A stretch of DNA of 64,000 nt. It comes from Casuarina equisetifolia. Its lineage: Eukaryota > Streptophyta > Magnoliopsida > Fagales > Casuarinaceae. Position numbers and translations under genes: made by a program. Below, one piece after another: positions 1-11,640 of this stretch. The DNA lies in NCBI GenBank assembly GCA_028551475.1, contig CM052358.1:27058853-27122852 (forward strand), written 5' to 3'. The stretch's first letter is position 1; the number at the start of each line of letters is the position of its first letter. The notes below the pieces were generated by a model. It did not search any database and was not told the origin of the DNA. It was given only the letters and a program-made list of their open reading frames with translations.

Positions 1-1038
1 GTATCCACATCATCAAAAATGATAAAAACCTTTTTATTATGTACTCTCTTTGCTATCATGTCACTTCCTTCATAACTATCCCATATTCTTAATCCACTTT
101 CTCCAAGTATTTTACAAAGAAGTTCTGTTTGTACATGGACCACATCATGAGTTTGAGTCTTTTTTCTAATATCAACAATAAAACAACTAGCTTCAAATTG
201 AGGAGAAACTTGGTCATATAGGACTTTTGCTAAAGTTGTCTTACCAATACCACCAATCCCACAAATCCCTACAAAACGAATATCATCCAAGCCTAGAAAA
301 AGTAAGGAGATCACTTTCATAACTCGGGGCCCTATTCCAACAAGTCCCTTGGGTATATTTGAAGAGGAATTTCTAGACTCAATAAGTATCTTTTAACTGA
401 TCTCTTCAACAATTCTTGCTTCATAGCTATTAAAAAAAAATAATAAAACTCAATCAACATTGAAACATTCTCAAAGAAAGTAAATAAAATTTATAAACGC
501 AATCCATAAAAAAGTACATTGAAGTTTAGTGTGTCAAATTATAATGACCATCTACATGCCACCCACTGAGATTACCAACATCATTCAAAGCAGTTTTCCA
601 CATTTTTATATGCTCTTTATTAACCTCATGGTCTTCTCCATGCTTAGCAAATGCTAGTTCAAAACTACCTCTTTGCCTTCGTACATCAGATGGATCAACA
701 TGATAGAAGATGGGAAAATTTTTATCCCAGTCTTGGTCTTGCATTCTATGATTTTAGTTAGTTCCATCAAACACCACTTAGAAAAAGCATACCTTCGTGA
801 GATCACAACAATTGCATATTGAGATTCTTGTATTGCTTTCAAAAGTTGTTGAGAAATATACTTTCCTTGCATTAGTCTCTCATCATCTCTAAAACTCATA
901 ATCCCTTTTCGCTTCAAAGCAGCATGTAGATGGTCTATATATAAAACCTTTGCGAGTATCTTCACCATAAAAATTGAGAAAAACATCATATTTCCATGAA
1001 GGAGCAAAAGAAGAGGAGGAAGCTCTAGGAGTATTCAT
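1..1038 (-). pseudogene. TIR-NBS(-LRR) disease resistance gene, 5' part, broken
   Basis: Family role (known): intracellular immune receptor; TIR is a signalling/NADase domain and NB-ARC a nucleotide switch. Seen: the chosen ATG is at 1036-1038, because the frame from it reads straight into WKYDVFLNFYGEDTRKGF, the TIR start. Further TIR pieces are DHLHAALKRKG and FYHVDPSDVRRQRGSF, down to about 540. A T-rich acceptor near 427 opens the NB-ARC exon (1-426) with P-loop GICGIGGIGKTTLAKV and kinase-2 KVFIIFDDVD; the gene then leaves the window. Damage: the TIR frame shifts between GEDTRKGF and DHLHAALK (about 935-945) and again near 720-730, and an in-frame TAA lies at 393-395, before the P-loop. 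The three lesions make a pseudogene likely; sequencing error is the alternative. A TATA box lies about 100 bp upstream of the ATG. Confidence 0.85.
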
Positions 1039-1134
1039 GAATGCTATAGGAGAATATTACGGGAAGAATAAGATCACTGACAGAGAAAAGATGCTATAGG
1101 ATATGTGCCAATGCCAAGGTAAAATGCACACCAT

Positions 1135-1142
1135 CTTATATA
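1135..1142 (-). promoter_or_regulatory. TATA box of the TIR-NBS relic
   Basis: Read on the minus strand this is TATATAAG, about 97-104 bp upstream of the TIR ATG at 1038. That spacing would give a 5' leader of roughly 70 bases. The position is right for a plant core promoter, but no other element was confirmed. Confidence 0.45.
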
Positions 1143-1179
1143 GAAGTTGGCATCATTAGATTTTTCTCAATTTGGGACC

Positions 1180-2760
1180 AAGTCGTTGTAGCCCCAGTAT
1201 AGAGTCACGAAAAGCAATCCACCAGAAGTTAAGAAAAGTCTTTTATTTGATACGAACCGAACGCACCCAATTTGAAGAAGCACTGCTCGCCGGATCCCTC
1301 CCTCAGATTCCAAACTGGCTATCACACCCATTTCGCGCGCCTGTCGGTGCTTCTTTTTGACCTGCTTGCTATGACGTTGCCACAGCAGTGTTGTACGTTT
1401 TCACGCTTTCCTTCCATTAGACGGTGATTGTTGGAAAGAATCTATCAGAAAAGCAAAATTCACGGTGAACTCGAGGACCATCTATAAGAGTTGCATGAAT
1501 TATCAAAAAAAATAGCTATTTGTCATAGAAATAATCATTTGTTGGACTTAATTTAGATGTGGTCAATAAATTTAATATTATTATAAAATATATAAAAATT
1601 TAACTAAATTTGAAGAAAAATAACTTTAGTCATTATTTGCATTTTTAAAGGTCCCAAAGTGGCTTGGGACTACAACGCGGCACTTTATCGAATTCCAATC
1701 AGGCTGTCCTTTCAGTTCTTCTTGATGACCTGCACCCATGTGGTGGGACTGAATATGAAAAATTTGTAATTATCCATTTAATAAAATAAAACTTCTCAAC
1801 TTCGACGGAGTCTTCTCCTTTCTTCCATCTTTGTCTTGTGAATAAGTTTGTCACAGTAATCAGGTTGGCCAAGGTCCAATCTGGCTCTCTTTAAGCACCA
1901 ACTTCACTCAGTCTGTCAGTTCTTTTTATAACAGATTCTTATTGATATTTTTAGAATAAAGATGGAATAAAAGAAAAGGTAAAGACATTTGCACCGACAA
2001 AAATCCTAGCTTCCTTCCTACGTTGGTTGACGAGACTATTCTGCAGTGCGAGGTCAACAAGACTGTCCGGTTGGAGGGTGGCCAAAAAGAAACCTACATC
2101 ATGTCCATCCCCACTGCCATCTAGCGTGAACTTAATGTATCTCCATCATTATCCAAAGTTCATAATGTCCAAGAGAAACTTTTGCAGGACATTTGCAGTG
2201 CAGGAAACTTCATAAGATCCCATTATTTGGCAAGAATTTCCATGTTCATACTGCTTTGTAGTCTCCATTGACGTGAGAAGCCCATTTGCTAGCAATGCAA
2301 TTATGATAGGTTCCCAGCATTTCTACATAAAATGGTACTGAACGTAATTCCTAGTTTTCTTATTATACTGTTGAGAGGTCAAGGACATGGTATCCATCCC
2401 CACCACTCCCGAAAAGAAGAGCTCATCGTTAGCGTATCCACCATAGTGTGCAAATTATCAAAAGAATCCACTTTCTCCTTCAAAAGAATCAACTTTTTCA
2501 AAGGAAATTTCAATCTGGCTGTCCTTTCAAAATGTATTCATCCATTTGTCTGTTGCTTTTCCAGCGTCCGGTAGGATAGAGAGGTTTCTATCTTTGTTTA
2601 CTTGGAAATTGTCTGCATGATGGATTCAAAGACATCGACGTTTCTAGCGATGCTACCTTGTCTTATGGGATACAAACACGCGGTAGACTTTGATAATTAA
2701 CACCTTTTCTGTTTTGAATTTGTGTTATCTTTCCAGTAAAAACAATCATTTATGAAACAA
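1180..2760 (+). repeat. Dispersed repeat family, block 1
   Basis: At least three copies of the recurrent anchor (AATTCCAATC then CTGTC) lie near 1,306, 1,688 and 1,878. They are followed by the ACGTTGGTTGACGAGACTAT module (about 2,020), the CATCCCCACCACT module (about 2,395) and the GTCTTATGGGATACAAACAC module (about 2,655). The same modules recur in the same order at 5,900-7,030 and 26,450-28,200. Short ORFs here, such as 2,027-2,215, are conserved only because the DNA is repeated; they match no protein family I know. I see no terminal repeats, so the class is unknown. Confidence 0.7.
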
Positions 2761-3430
2761 AAATTTTACCACATAATTTTGTCTAAATTTTTTCTTTGGC
2801 GAAGGTATCATTATCATTATATTCTTTTTATGAATCTATAAGAAGTTTAATTTATTGCATTGTCAAAAAGATATACAGACTATGAATAAATGTATAACAT
2901 TCTGATTTGTATAAATGCTATGAAAGCACAAAAAAGAACTAAAAAAGAGAATTCATGAACTGAAGCTCTAACAAATATTTTTAGATTTTTCAACGAAAGA
3001 TATTCCTAATATTAGGTATTTTAGTTAAGTGATAGTGATCCTCGACATTGGGATATTTACTATCAGATTTGGATGACCATTAAGTCCCCTTTTGCCTTTA
3101 TATTATGACTTCACTTTCTTTGATTGAATTTCATGAAAAAAGTTGGATTAATTAACTTATAAATACGCATTATTCTGTTGTTTTTTAGTACGCATAGATG
3201 TTACAGTTTCACGTACCAAAGTTCTTAACATTTAACATATGATAACCAACATCGACGTATTAAGTCTTTATTTGAAAGACCAAAAACTAGTTGTAGTCTT
3301 TGTTTCCAACGAGCACGGAAGCAACTATGGTCATCCAAATGCAACACAGCTGCAGTTTTGGAAACCAATTTTCTGGTAAAGAGACCAAATTGCACTTGGG
3401 CAAGCCTATTTTATCGTTTAGGATAAATTT
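2760..3430. other. AT-rich spacer, partly homologous to 28,300-28,600
   Basis: No gene seen. The stretch around 2,800-3,030 (ATGAATAAATGTATAACA and TTTTTAGATTTTTCAA) matches 28,360-28,560 and 36,780-36,970, so it is the downstream part of the same repeated segment. Confidence 0.5.
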
Positions 3431-4090
3431 CAAAGGATCTTCTTTTACTCATTGCACTTTCTATATGTAATCATAACTTTAGTAGAGCTATCAACGAAAT
3501 TTGTAAGTAATTTACAGGAAAAGCAAGTTCCATTCGTATTACTTTTGTCAATTGACTCAAAAGCTGAGACGATCCTCTTCTTTTTTAAGTTCGGTCCTCT
3601 TTCTTTTGTAGAAGTAATTGCAGTGCAATTGTGCAGAAGCCCTAAACACCTCTCAGATTCCAATCTGGCGGTCTTTCAGCACCAATTTCACGCGCCTGTC
3701 GCTGATACGAAGATGATGGAAATTTCAGCGAAACTTAAGGGACTTGGCCTATTCATTGGTGTCAACTTCCTCCCTGTATTTTAAATTCCTGCACATTTTG
3801 ACACTTTAACATCGTTTTGTTCCCACATCATTAACTAGAAGTTAAGTCTCTTTCTTTCTCTCCGAGGACCCAAAAACAAATATATTCGACAATTCACGTT
3901 CAAGAAGATACACACCTAAGTCCTCCCCAATTAAGATATGGTCTTCTTGTAAACTTCCTTTAACCTGCTCGCAACCGCTATGAAAGCTAGGTTCCCCTGA
4001 CGGACAAGGTGGAAGCAATGGGTGAGGTTTATGAGGGCCCAACAGCTTTGCTTCCCCTCTGGCGTCAAAAGTAGAGGCGGTTCAATGCTT
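3430..4090 (+). repeat. Segment duplicated at 54,690-55,880
   Basis: Matches in order: CTCAAAAGCTGAGACG (about 3,557), CAGATTCCAATCTGGC (about 3,653) and GAAGCAATGGGTGAGGTTTA (about 4,012). The partner has the same blocks near 54,834, 54,930 and 55,835 but is longer between them. In the partner an ankyrin exon follows at 56,095; here none follows. The small ORFs in this stretch have no recognisable homology. Confidence 0.65.
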
Positions 4091-5458
4091 TTGAAGAAGT
4101 GGGTTGCAATTATGGGAAGGGGTTAAGTTGGTTTTACAATAGTATTCTATATATATCTAAAGTGACATCTGTTCCATGCCACTGTGGAAAAGTAGAATTA
4201 TAAAGTGCTTGAATTATGACAGTGTTAATAATTCCAACAACTCGACTTTGTGAAAAAAGAGAATCAACAAAATTTCAAAATAATTTGTAAAAGAGATAAA
4301 GTAAAATCACTATACATTGCTTTTATTAGAACTTTTCTCTTTCGATAGAGAGGTCTGTTGCAAGTTTGATGTCTACAAGATGCTTTGCAAAGTTGGCCAG
4401 AAAAAAAATGACATCATATCCGTTCCCACTACTTTAGAGAAGAAAAAATCAGTGACTACTGTAGAAAAAGTGATCAAGAAGAGAAATTTTTTAGGATATT
4501 TGTAAGAAATGAAACTTCTATTCATATTATGCTCAATTTTCCTTCTAATGGATTTGTAACAAAAAACAAACTTTTGGCGAACTAAAGGCAAACTTGGGTG
4601 AGCCCATCTTCATTAAAAAAAAAAGAAAGAAAGAAAGCATATCATAAGCTTTGGTTGTTGCTTGAGCTATTTTAACAAAATATTGATGTTTAGTTTAGTT
4701 TCCTTTTTTTTTTTTTATGTTTGGTTTAGTTGCAAAATGCTTAAAACACTTAAACTATTATACAATTAAAACAACTCCTTAAGATTTTGACAATTTTAAT
4801 ACTTAGAAATCCTCCTTAAACGTAATAACTAATTGTAATTTTAGCTAAATTTGTATTTACCAATATGTCTTTGTTTTTTTTAGATGATAATCTTAAAAAA
4901 AACTACGATTAAAATGCATAATCCTTAAAAAAAAAAAAACGGTGAAACTGTAGTTTTGGAAACCTTTTTTTTTTTTTTTCTTTTTTGGATAAACCCAAAA
5001 TCCACTTAACCAAGCATGTCTCATTGTTTAGTAGTAAAATTGAAGTATCACCAAATTTTATAATTAGCCTGTGAGAAGAGAAGTTTAAATAGGACCTATG
5101 GATCTTAAAACTTTTATAAATGAAGAATTGCTAGACATGAAATTCATGGACACTGTAACATATAGGTGTTTATCACACTGCTATTATGGACTTCATAATG
5201 CATAAGTATCATGAATTTTATTAAGAGAGTTTTTTAAAGAATCAATATTGTGAAGAAACAGTTAATATGAGAAATTGATGAGAAACTACTTAGCCTTAAA
5301 AAGAAACTAAATTTTTTTATAATACTTTGATAAGTTAAATATTTATATAGGTAAGTAAATTTTTCAATTTTTGATATGCTAACTTAGTAAACAAGTAGTA
5401 ATCAATCTACAATTAAAAATCCATAACAAAATAACTATTAAATTTATATATTCCAAAT

Positions 5459-5498
<40 letters not shown>

Positions 5499-5900
5499 AT
5501 CATAATTTTATTTTCCCTAAACTGTCATCTGAAAAGTATTTCGCCTGATGATGATGATATAATATGAAGTTAAGATAGTAATAATAATCAAGGACTTATA
5601 TAGAAAAAAAGGGGTGGGGAGGGGAGAGAAAGAGAGAGAAGAAAGAGAAACGCATGTTTATTGTCTTTGTTTGAAAAGATAATCTCAAAAGGATATAATT
5701 ATAATGCAGAATCGTTTTAATAGACAAGAAGACCGACTATTCTAACTAGCCCAGGAACTAAGTCATCCGAGGTAAGGCAACTGCGCTCTCGGAATAAGCT
5801 CCCATTGTCGACTTGGCCAAGCAAAAGGGTCGCATGTCTGCTTCCTTTCGTCCTACACATGGCAGGCAAGAAATCTAGAGGCCATTCCCACCGCCATTAG
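4090..5900. other. AT-rich intergenic DNA with no gene seen
   Basis: Long A and T runs and purine-rich tracts (about 4,617-4,640 and 5,610-5,650). I see no coding frame with homology, no RNA gene and no convincing element ends. A CT microsatellite is listed separately. Confidence 0.6.
5461..5497. repeat. (CT)n microsatellite
   Basis: Uninterrupted TC dinucleotide run of 37 bases, directly visible. Likely length-polymorphic. Confidence 0.97.
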
Positions 5901-7030
5901 AGGCATATCTCATTGCTTAGTACGAATTTAGAGGAGCGATCAACGAAATCTCTAACTCGCCGGAGAAGAAAGTTGTGTTCGTATTACTTCCTTTTGTCAG
6001 TTGACGTCAAAAGCTGGGACCGTTCTTTCTTCCGAAAATGGGACTTTATAGTTATCTATTTTATTAAATAAAATTTCTCAAACTTCAATGAAGTCTTCTC
6101 CTTTCTTCCATCTTCGTCTTGTGAATAACTTTATCACAGGAATCAGGTTGGCTAGGGTCATCTGGCTGTCTCTAAACACCAAATCCACGCGCTGTCGGTC
6201 CTCCTTTCATACCAGATTCTTATTGATATTATTAAAAGAAAGATAAAAGGAAAGGAAAGGAAAGATATTTGCACCGACGAAAATCCTAGCTTCCTTCCTA
6301 CGTTGGTTGACGAGACTATTCTACAGTACGAGGTCAACAAGACTACCTGGGTGGAGGGTGGCCAAAAAGAAATCTGTACCATATTCATCCCCACTATTAT
6401 CTAGCGTGGACTTTAACGGATCTTTATCTCTGTCCAAAGTTTATAATGTCCAGAAATTCTTTCAAAAGAATCGTAGTCCTGGAAAAGTGATCAACCAGAG
6501 AAACTTTTACAGGACACTTGCAGCTGAGGAAACTTCATAAGATCCCATTGTTTTTCAAGAATTTCCATGTTCACACTGCTTTTAGTATCCGTTGACGTGA
6601 GAAGCAGGTCGTTGCAATGCAAGTATGATAGGTTCCTAGCATTTTTATATAAAATGGTACTGAACGTATTCGGGATGACTAGCCAAATCCTAGCTTTCTT
6701 ATTATACTGTTGAGAGGTCGAGGACATGGTATCCATCCCCACCACTCCAGAAAAGAAGAGCTCATCGTTAGCGTGTCCACCAAAGTGTGCAAATTATCAA
6801 AAGAATCCACTTTCTCCCTCAAAAGACAAACTTTTTCAAAGAAATTTCATTCTGGCCGTCCTTTCAACATGTATTCATGTGTTTCTCCGTTGCTTTTTCC
6901 AGCGTCTGGTAGGATAGAGAGAGGTTTCTATTTGTTTACTTGGAAATTGTCTGCACGATGGATTCAAAGACCATCGATAATTCCTCTCCACGTAAAATCT
7001 GGCCGTCCTATAACGCCTACTTTCCTGTGA
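5900..7030 (+). repeat. Dispersed repeat family, block 2
   Basis: Carries the TTGACGTCAAAAGCTGGGAC module (6,002), an anchor copy near 6,158, the ACGTTGGTTGACGAGACTAT module (6,299), CATCCCCACCACTCC (about 6,735) and AGGATAGAGAGAGGTTTCTA (about 6,910). Module order matches block 1, so the two are duplicates of one unit of more than 1 kb. The ORFs at 6,307-6,540 and 6,710-7,030 are by-products of the repeat. Confidence 0.7.
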
Positions 7031-8095
7031 ACAAAAAAAGGAAATGGTGACTATAAATTAGTCGGCACGAATAAGTGAGAAAAAGTTCGAAAGTAATAAC
7101 ATTGTTTTCTGAGAGATCATCTTTGTACAGACTTCAGACTATAGAGAATTGCCATCTTGGCCACCTGCTTTAGTTTTATTTAGATAAAATTAATGCTCCT
7201 CTGTATTTGAGTTGTCAATGGAATTAAATTGGTCTTACTGTTGGTAAATAACTTGCTACTGATCGAGACCTTAGAAGTTATTTCAAGACTATTTATTTTC
7301 TATAGTTATGTAAACAATTTTTGATATCTCTTGACGAATAGTTATAATTTGTAATCAGAAGTCCATAATAAAGTAACTATCAATCTTATATGTTTCAAAG
7401 TTTAAACTTCATATCTTAACTGAAACATATATATTATAATATAAATTCCATAATAACACTCAACATAGACTGACAAATAACCGCATATCCTATTGTATGT
7501 GGACAAGTCTTATACTTCCAACACACATGCAAAATGTTTAAATCACTTAACAATTATACAATTAAAATGAGCCCTCAAAATTTTAAACTTTTAATGCTTA
7601 TAAATCTTTAATAACCAATTCTGGTTTTAGTTAAATTTACATATACTTGCATGTCCTTTTTTGAGAAAGTAAACTTAAAAAGAATACAATTAGAACATAG
7701 AACCAGAAGTAAAACTCTAGTCCCGGAAACTGATTTTTTGGATAAACCCAAAATCCACTTAGCTAAGCACGTTTTGTTGTTTATCAGTAACTCCAAAGCA
7801 TCACCAATATTTCTAAGTAACTTATAGGAGGTGAAGTTCAAATCTTGCTTTTTTGTAAATCATCGTCAAAAGCATAGACAGGAACAGGGCCCAAAAAAAC
7901 ATGTATAATTGTAGTGAAATCACGAGCAGGTTACACGTTGGTTTTACACCAGCGAAATTTTAGGCTTTTCTAGTTATTTACAAAGTTCGAGTTCTACTGA
8001 TTGATAAGTAAGTTGGTAGAAAAGAAGCCTATGTGATTCCATTCTTGCCACTGTTTATATACAATGGTTGTGGGGACAAAAGTAAATTACCCTAT
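7030..8095. other. AT-rich spacer with no gene seen
   Basis: No coding homology. Phrases such as TTTTTTGGATAAACCCAAAATCCACTTA (about 7,735) recur near 4,984, so it is also part of an old local duplication. Confidence 0.5.
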
Positions 8096-8640
8096 CTATC
8101 ACTTCACCCCGTTGACGTGAAAAGCGGAGACGGTCGTCTTCTTTCGCATATTTGATTGCATCGCAATTGTACAGATTAGCAGGCCACTTTCTCCAATGGC
8201 AATCAAGCTGTCCTCTGAGGCCAACTCCACCCGTCTCAGTTCTGCTTTATGACCTGCGTCCATGTGGTGGGACTGAACGTATTCGCAAAGGTAAAAGAAA
8301 GTAAAAGACATTTTACACTTGATTTCCGCCCCCACCCTTCCAGGAAAACACACTTCACTGTTTAACGTGAATTCTGTAGGATCTTTGTTTTATCCTTTAA
8401 AATTGAGGCGAAGCTGTCGCACGTTACTAAAGTAGATGATAAACGATACTAACGTCTATATATCATGGACCAAAAGTGATACATTCCAAACATTTATAAA
8501 AAGTAAAACCTCATCTATATCAATACTTAAATGTGTTTACTTTTTATCAAATATCACAAATTACTAATTATAAATAATTAGATGAATTATTTCAAAAAAT
8601 AATATTTTAAACTTTTACAAATTACCGTCTTAGAATTAGT
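8095..8640 (+). repeat. Dispersed repeat family, block 3, with an AT-rich tail
   Basis: TTGACGTGAAAAGCGGAGAC (8,112), the anchor variant near 8,200, CCATGTGGTGGGACTGAACG (about 8,260) and the GTAAAAGACATTT module. It is followed by an AT-rich segment (about 8,505-8,640, CCTCATCTATATCAATAC) that recurs at 28,660-28,790 and 37,075-37,185. The minus-strand ORF 8,099-8,353 has look-alikes at 10,170 and 26,788 for the same reason. Confidence 0.65.
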
Positions 8641-9400
8641 AGTGTTAAAATATAGGCAGCATTATGAAATTTCCATTTTAGTTGCGGTAAAAGCACTGCA
8701 TTGTGGCACAAAAAAATAAACAAGCTTCTTTTCTTTTGGATAAGAAAAAAGCAAAGATGCATAAATTGCAATCAATATTTGAATTGTCCATCCTCTCGAA
8801 TATTAACACTAGAATTAGTTTTTTTTCCCCTAATCACCGAGTAATCTTGCATTTTCCAATTTCAATTTTTTGCTAAAAAAATCTACATCATGTCCATCCC
8901 CACCACTTCAAAAAAGCAAAACCCACTTTAATGGCAATTACAAGAACGTTTCATGTTAGTTTTGCACTAGAGAAAACCTTGGTTTTCCTTCCATTAGATA
9001 TTATTTGATGCAACTGTTACCAAGTTTAAGGTTTATGTCACACTATGATTGGAATAAAGCACATGATATTTGTCCCTACCACTTTAGAAGAGCAAAACTC
9101 ATAGTTTAGCACAATCTAGAAACAATTTTCATATTTAATTGAAGTGTGTAAGTTATCACAATGTTCAAAATATCTTTCAAAAAATCAACTCCCATAAAAA
9201 GTGGTCGAAAGTAGGAAACTTTCTAAACACTTGTGGTAAATCAACCAATTATTAATATTGCTTGTGTGAAATTGTTTTTGTGATGGATTTACATCTGGAC
9301 ATAACTAAGTAGTCACAAAACCCATATTAGTGATATTTACTGAATCACTGCTAAACTTCCTTAAGAAAGAAGGAAAGTAAAAGGCATTGGTTGCCAAAAT
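8640..9400. other. Spacer with weak repeat remnants, no gene seen
   Basis: CATCATGTCCATCCCCACCA near 8,885 is a lone repeat module. Nothing else recognised. Confidence 0.45.
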
Positions 9401-10420
9401 CACATCTTCTACGACCTACCCCACTGTTAATTAATGCGAAGTGCAACAACACACGACCATAGACTATCCGATTGGAATTTGCTGGGCAAGAAACGTAAAA
9501 ACTGGAAATTGGTCCGCAGGAGTCATTTTGATGTAAAAGCTGAGATTTTTACCACACTGTTTGTTGAGAAATCGTGTTTCTTATAGACGCAAAGACTGTC
9601 AATAAAAGCGCGGAAGATATGTTCACATAAAGCAGCATTTAACGTACTTAGATAGATAGAATCAATATAAAAGACATTTATGTCTTGCATTTTGGTTGAG
9701 GAGCTCCATTACGTGGTACTGTCCAATTGAAAGTTGGCGGAAAGAAATTCACGTGATATCCATCCCACCATTCTAGAAAAGCAGGCTTCATTTTTTATTG
9801 TGAATTTGGAAGGATTTCCATGTCTTTATAAAATGTGTGAACTATCATAAAGTTTAGAAGATCTCTTCAAAGAATCAAATTTGTGGAAAAACGATCTTTC
9901 CAAACACTCAAATTTGCAAAAAATGTTGTTAGCAGATGAAATTTTTAGGACTTTTTGAACCTTTGCTCACATTGCTTTTTGCACTAGGCCCTCGTCACTT
10001 GGAAAAGTAAAATTCTTTGCTTGGCATCACTTTGAAGGGTCTTCATATCTATCAAAAAGAGTGGAACATCAGAACAATTTAAAAAAGAATCAACTTTATG
10101 CAATATTCATGAAGGTATAGGCAGATAAGTCCTGTTTGTCGATTGGTGTTGAAACGTCAAAAGCCGAGATTAGCAGGCCAGGCCACTTTTACGAATTCCA
10201 ATCAACATGTCCTTTGATGCCAACTCCCCGCGTCTTTCAGTTCTGCTTAGGACCTGCACCCATGTGGTGGGGCTGAACGTATTCACGAAGGCAAAAGAAT
10301 GTAAAAGACATTGCAATAGCAAAAATCTTTGCTTTTGTTCCATAGTCCCCAATATTCCAAAAGTACAATTGCTAGATAAGAAATCATGTACTCTACGACG
10401 TTGAATGGTCAGCCCTTTGT
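9400..10420 (+). repeat. Dispersed repeat family, block 4
   Basis: ACTATCCGATTGGAATTTGC (about 9,461) recurs at about 27,524. GTGATATCCATCCCACCA (about 9,753), ACGTCAAAAGCCGAGAT (about 10,154), an anchor near 10,195 and CCCATGTGGTGGGGCTGAAC (about 10,259) follow in order. Confidence 0.6.
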
Positions 10421-10739
10421 TAAAATTTCTAAAACGCTATTTTATCTTATTGGATCAGAGTGATACTCTGTTATATTTGAATTTTCCATGCTTAAGAGTT
10501 TATTTACATTCATGTTCAAATAATTAATCCTTGATATCTCTCATAAAATAGACTAATAGTCATTAATCTACAATCCGATTAAAAAAATGACCATTAATCT
10601 TATACATTCCAAATTTTGATATTTGAAATTCTAACAATCAATTATAACTTTGCTTAAATGTATATCAATATACAAGTCTTTATTTAAAAGGTGGTCTCAA
10701 TAGACTACAAATAAAATTCGAAGTTATTTCCAAGAAACA

Positions 10740-11640
10740 CGAGACCAAGGGTCACCACTTTAGCCCATTGACGTTAAAAGCCGAGACGGTCGTCTTCTTT
10801 TGCATATATGATTGCAGGGCAATTGTAAGGAAACACTCCACGCCAGACCCCTCTATCAAATTCCAATCTGACTGTCACACCAGCATCACACGTTCGTCGG
10901 TTCTTGTTTTTGACTCGCTCGCGCAGTGTTGAACGTGTTCAGTAAGACAAACGAAAAGAAAAGACAGTGGTTGCAAAAATCTTGATCGGTAAGTTGCCAG
11001 GAAAGATTACCGAAATTAAATGGAAGTCCTGCTTATAGATGGGTGTTGAAATGTCAAAAGCATAGATTAGCATGCCTGACCACTTTCTCGAATTCCAATC
11101 AATCTGGTCTTTCAGTTTTCCTTTATAATCTGCAATCATGTAGTGGTGGGGCTGAACGTGTCCAAGAAGATAAAAGAAAGTAAAAGACATTTTACACTTT
11201 GCAAAAATCTTAGCGACCTTCCTTTACACGTTGTTTAACGTGGCTGTCCAGAGCCGGAGGTCTCCAATGTCGTCTGATTTAAAGTCGGTCGTAAAAAATC
11301 CACTTGATTTCCGTTCCCACCCTTCTAGGAAAATACAGTTCACTCTTTAAGGTGAATAAAAGAAGGAAAATAAAGGTAAGAAAAAATTTACAGATGTCCA
11401 TCCCCACCACTTGAAAAAAGTAAAAAGTTATTTAGTGGACACTTCAAGTAGCATGTGTAAATTATCACAATGTTCAAACGAGCTTCCCAACAACTTTACT
11501 TTGTGAAAAAAAGTAACCAACTAATGCATGAAGTAAATAAAACTATTGTTTAAAAGAGCAATAAAGTAAGATCAACTTGGGTAAAAGGTGATTAACATGA
11601 GAAAAATTTCAGGACACGTCTAGTAAATGAAACTTTTGCT
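10740..11640 (+). repeat. Dispersed repeat family, block 5
   Basis: Two anchors (about 10,858 and 11,092), the module CATTGACGTTAAAAGCCGAG (10,768), and the tail GATGTCCATCCCCACCACTT (about 11,393) with descendants of the ATTGTCTCTCTAATGG segment. Same orientation as all other blocks. Confidence 0.6.

Noticed and set aside
2027-2215. Family of similar small proteins at 2,027, 6,307 and 27,642 starting (V)LRW/MTRLF
   Set aside because: They lie in repeated DNA, differ by frame-breaking indels and show no preference for silent changes; more likely shadows of the repeat than genes.
8099-8353. Minus-strand ORFs at 8,099, 10,170, 10,939 and 26,788 sharing MSFTFFYL
   Set aside because: Antisense of the conserved repeat core; the shared start is the reverse of the GTAAAAGACAT module.
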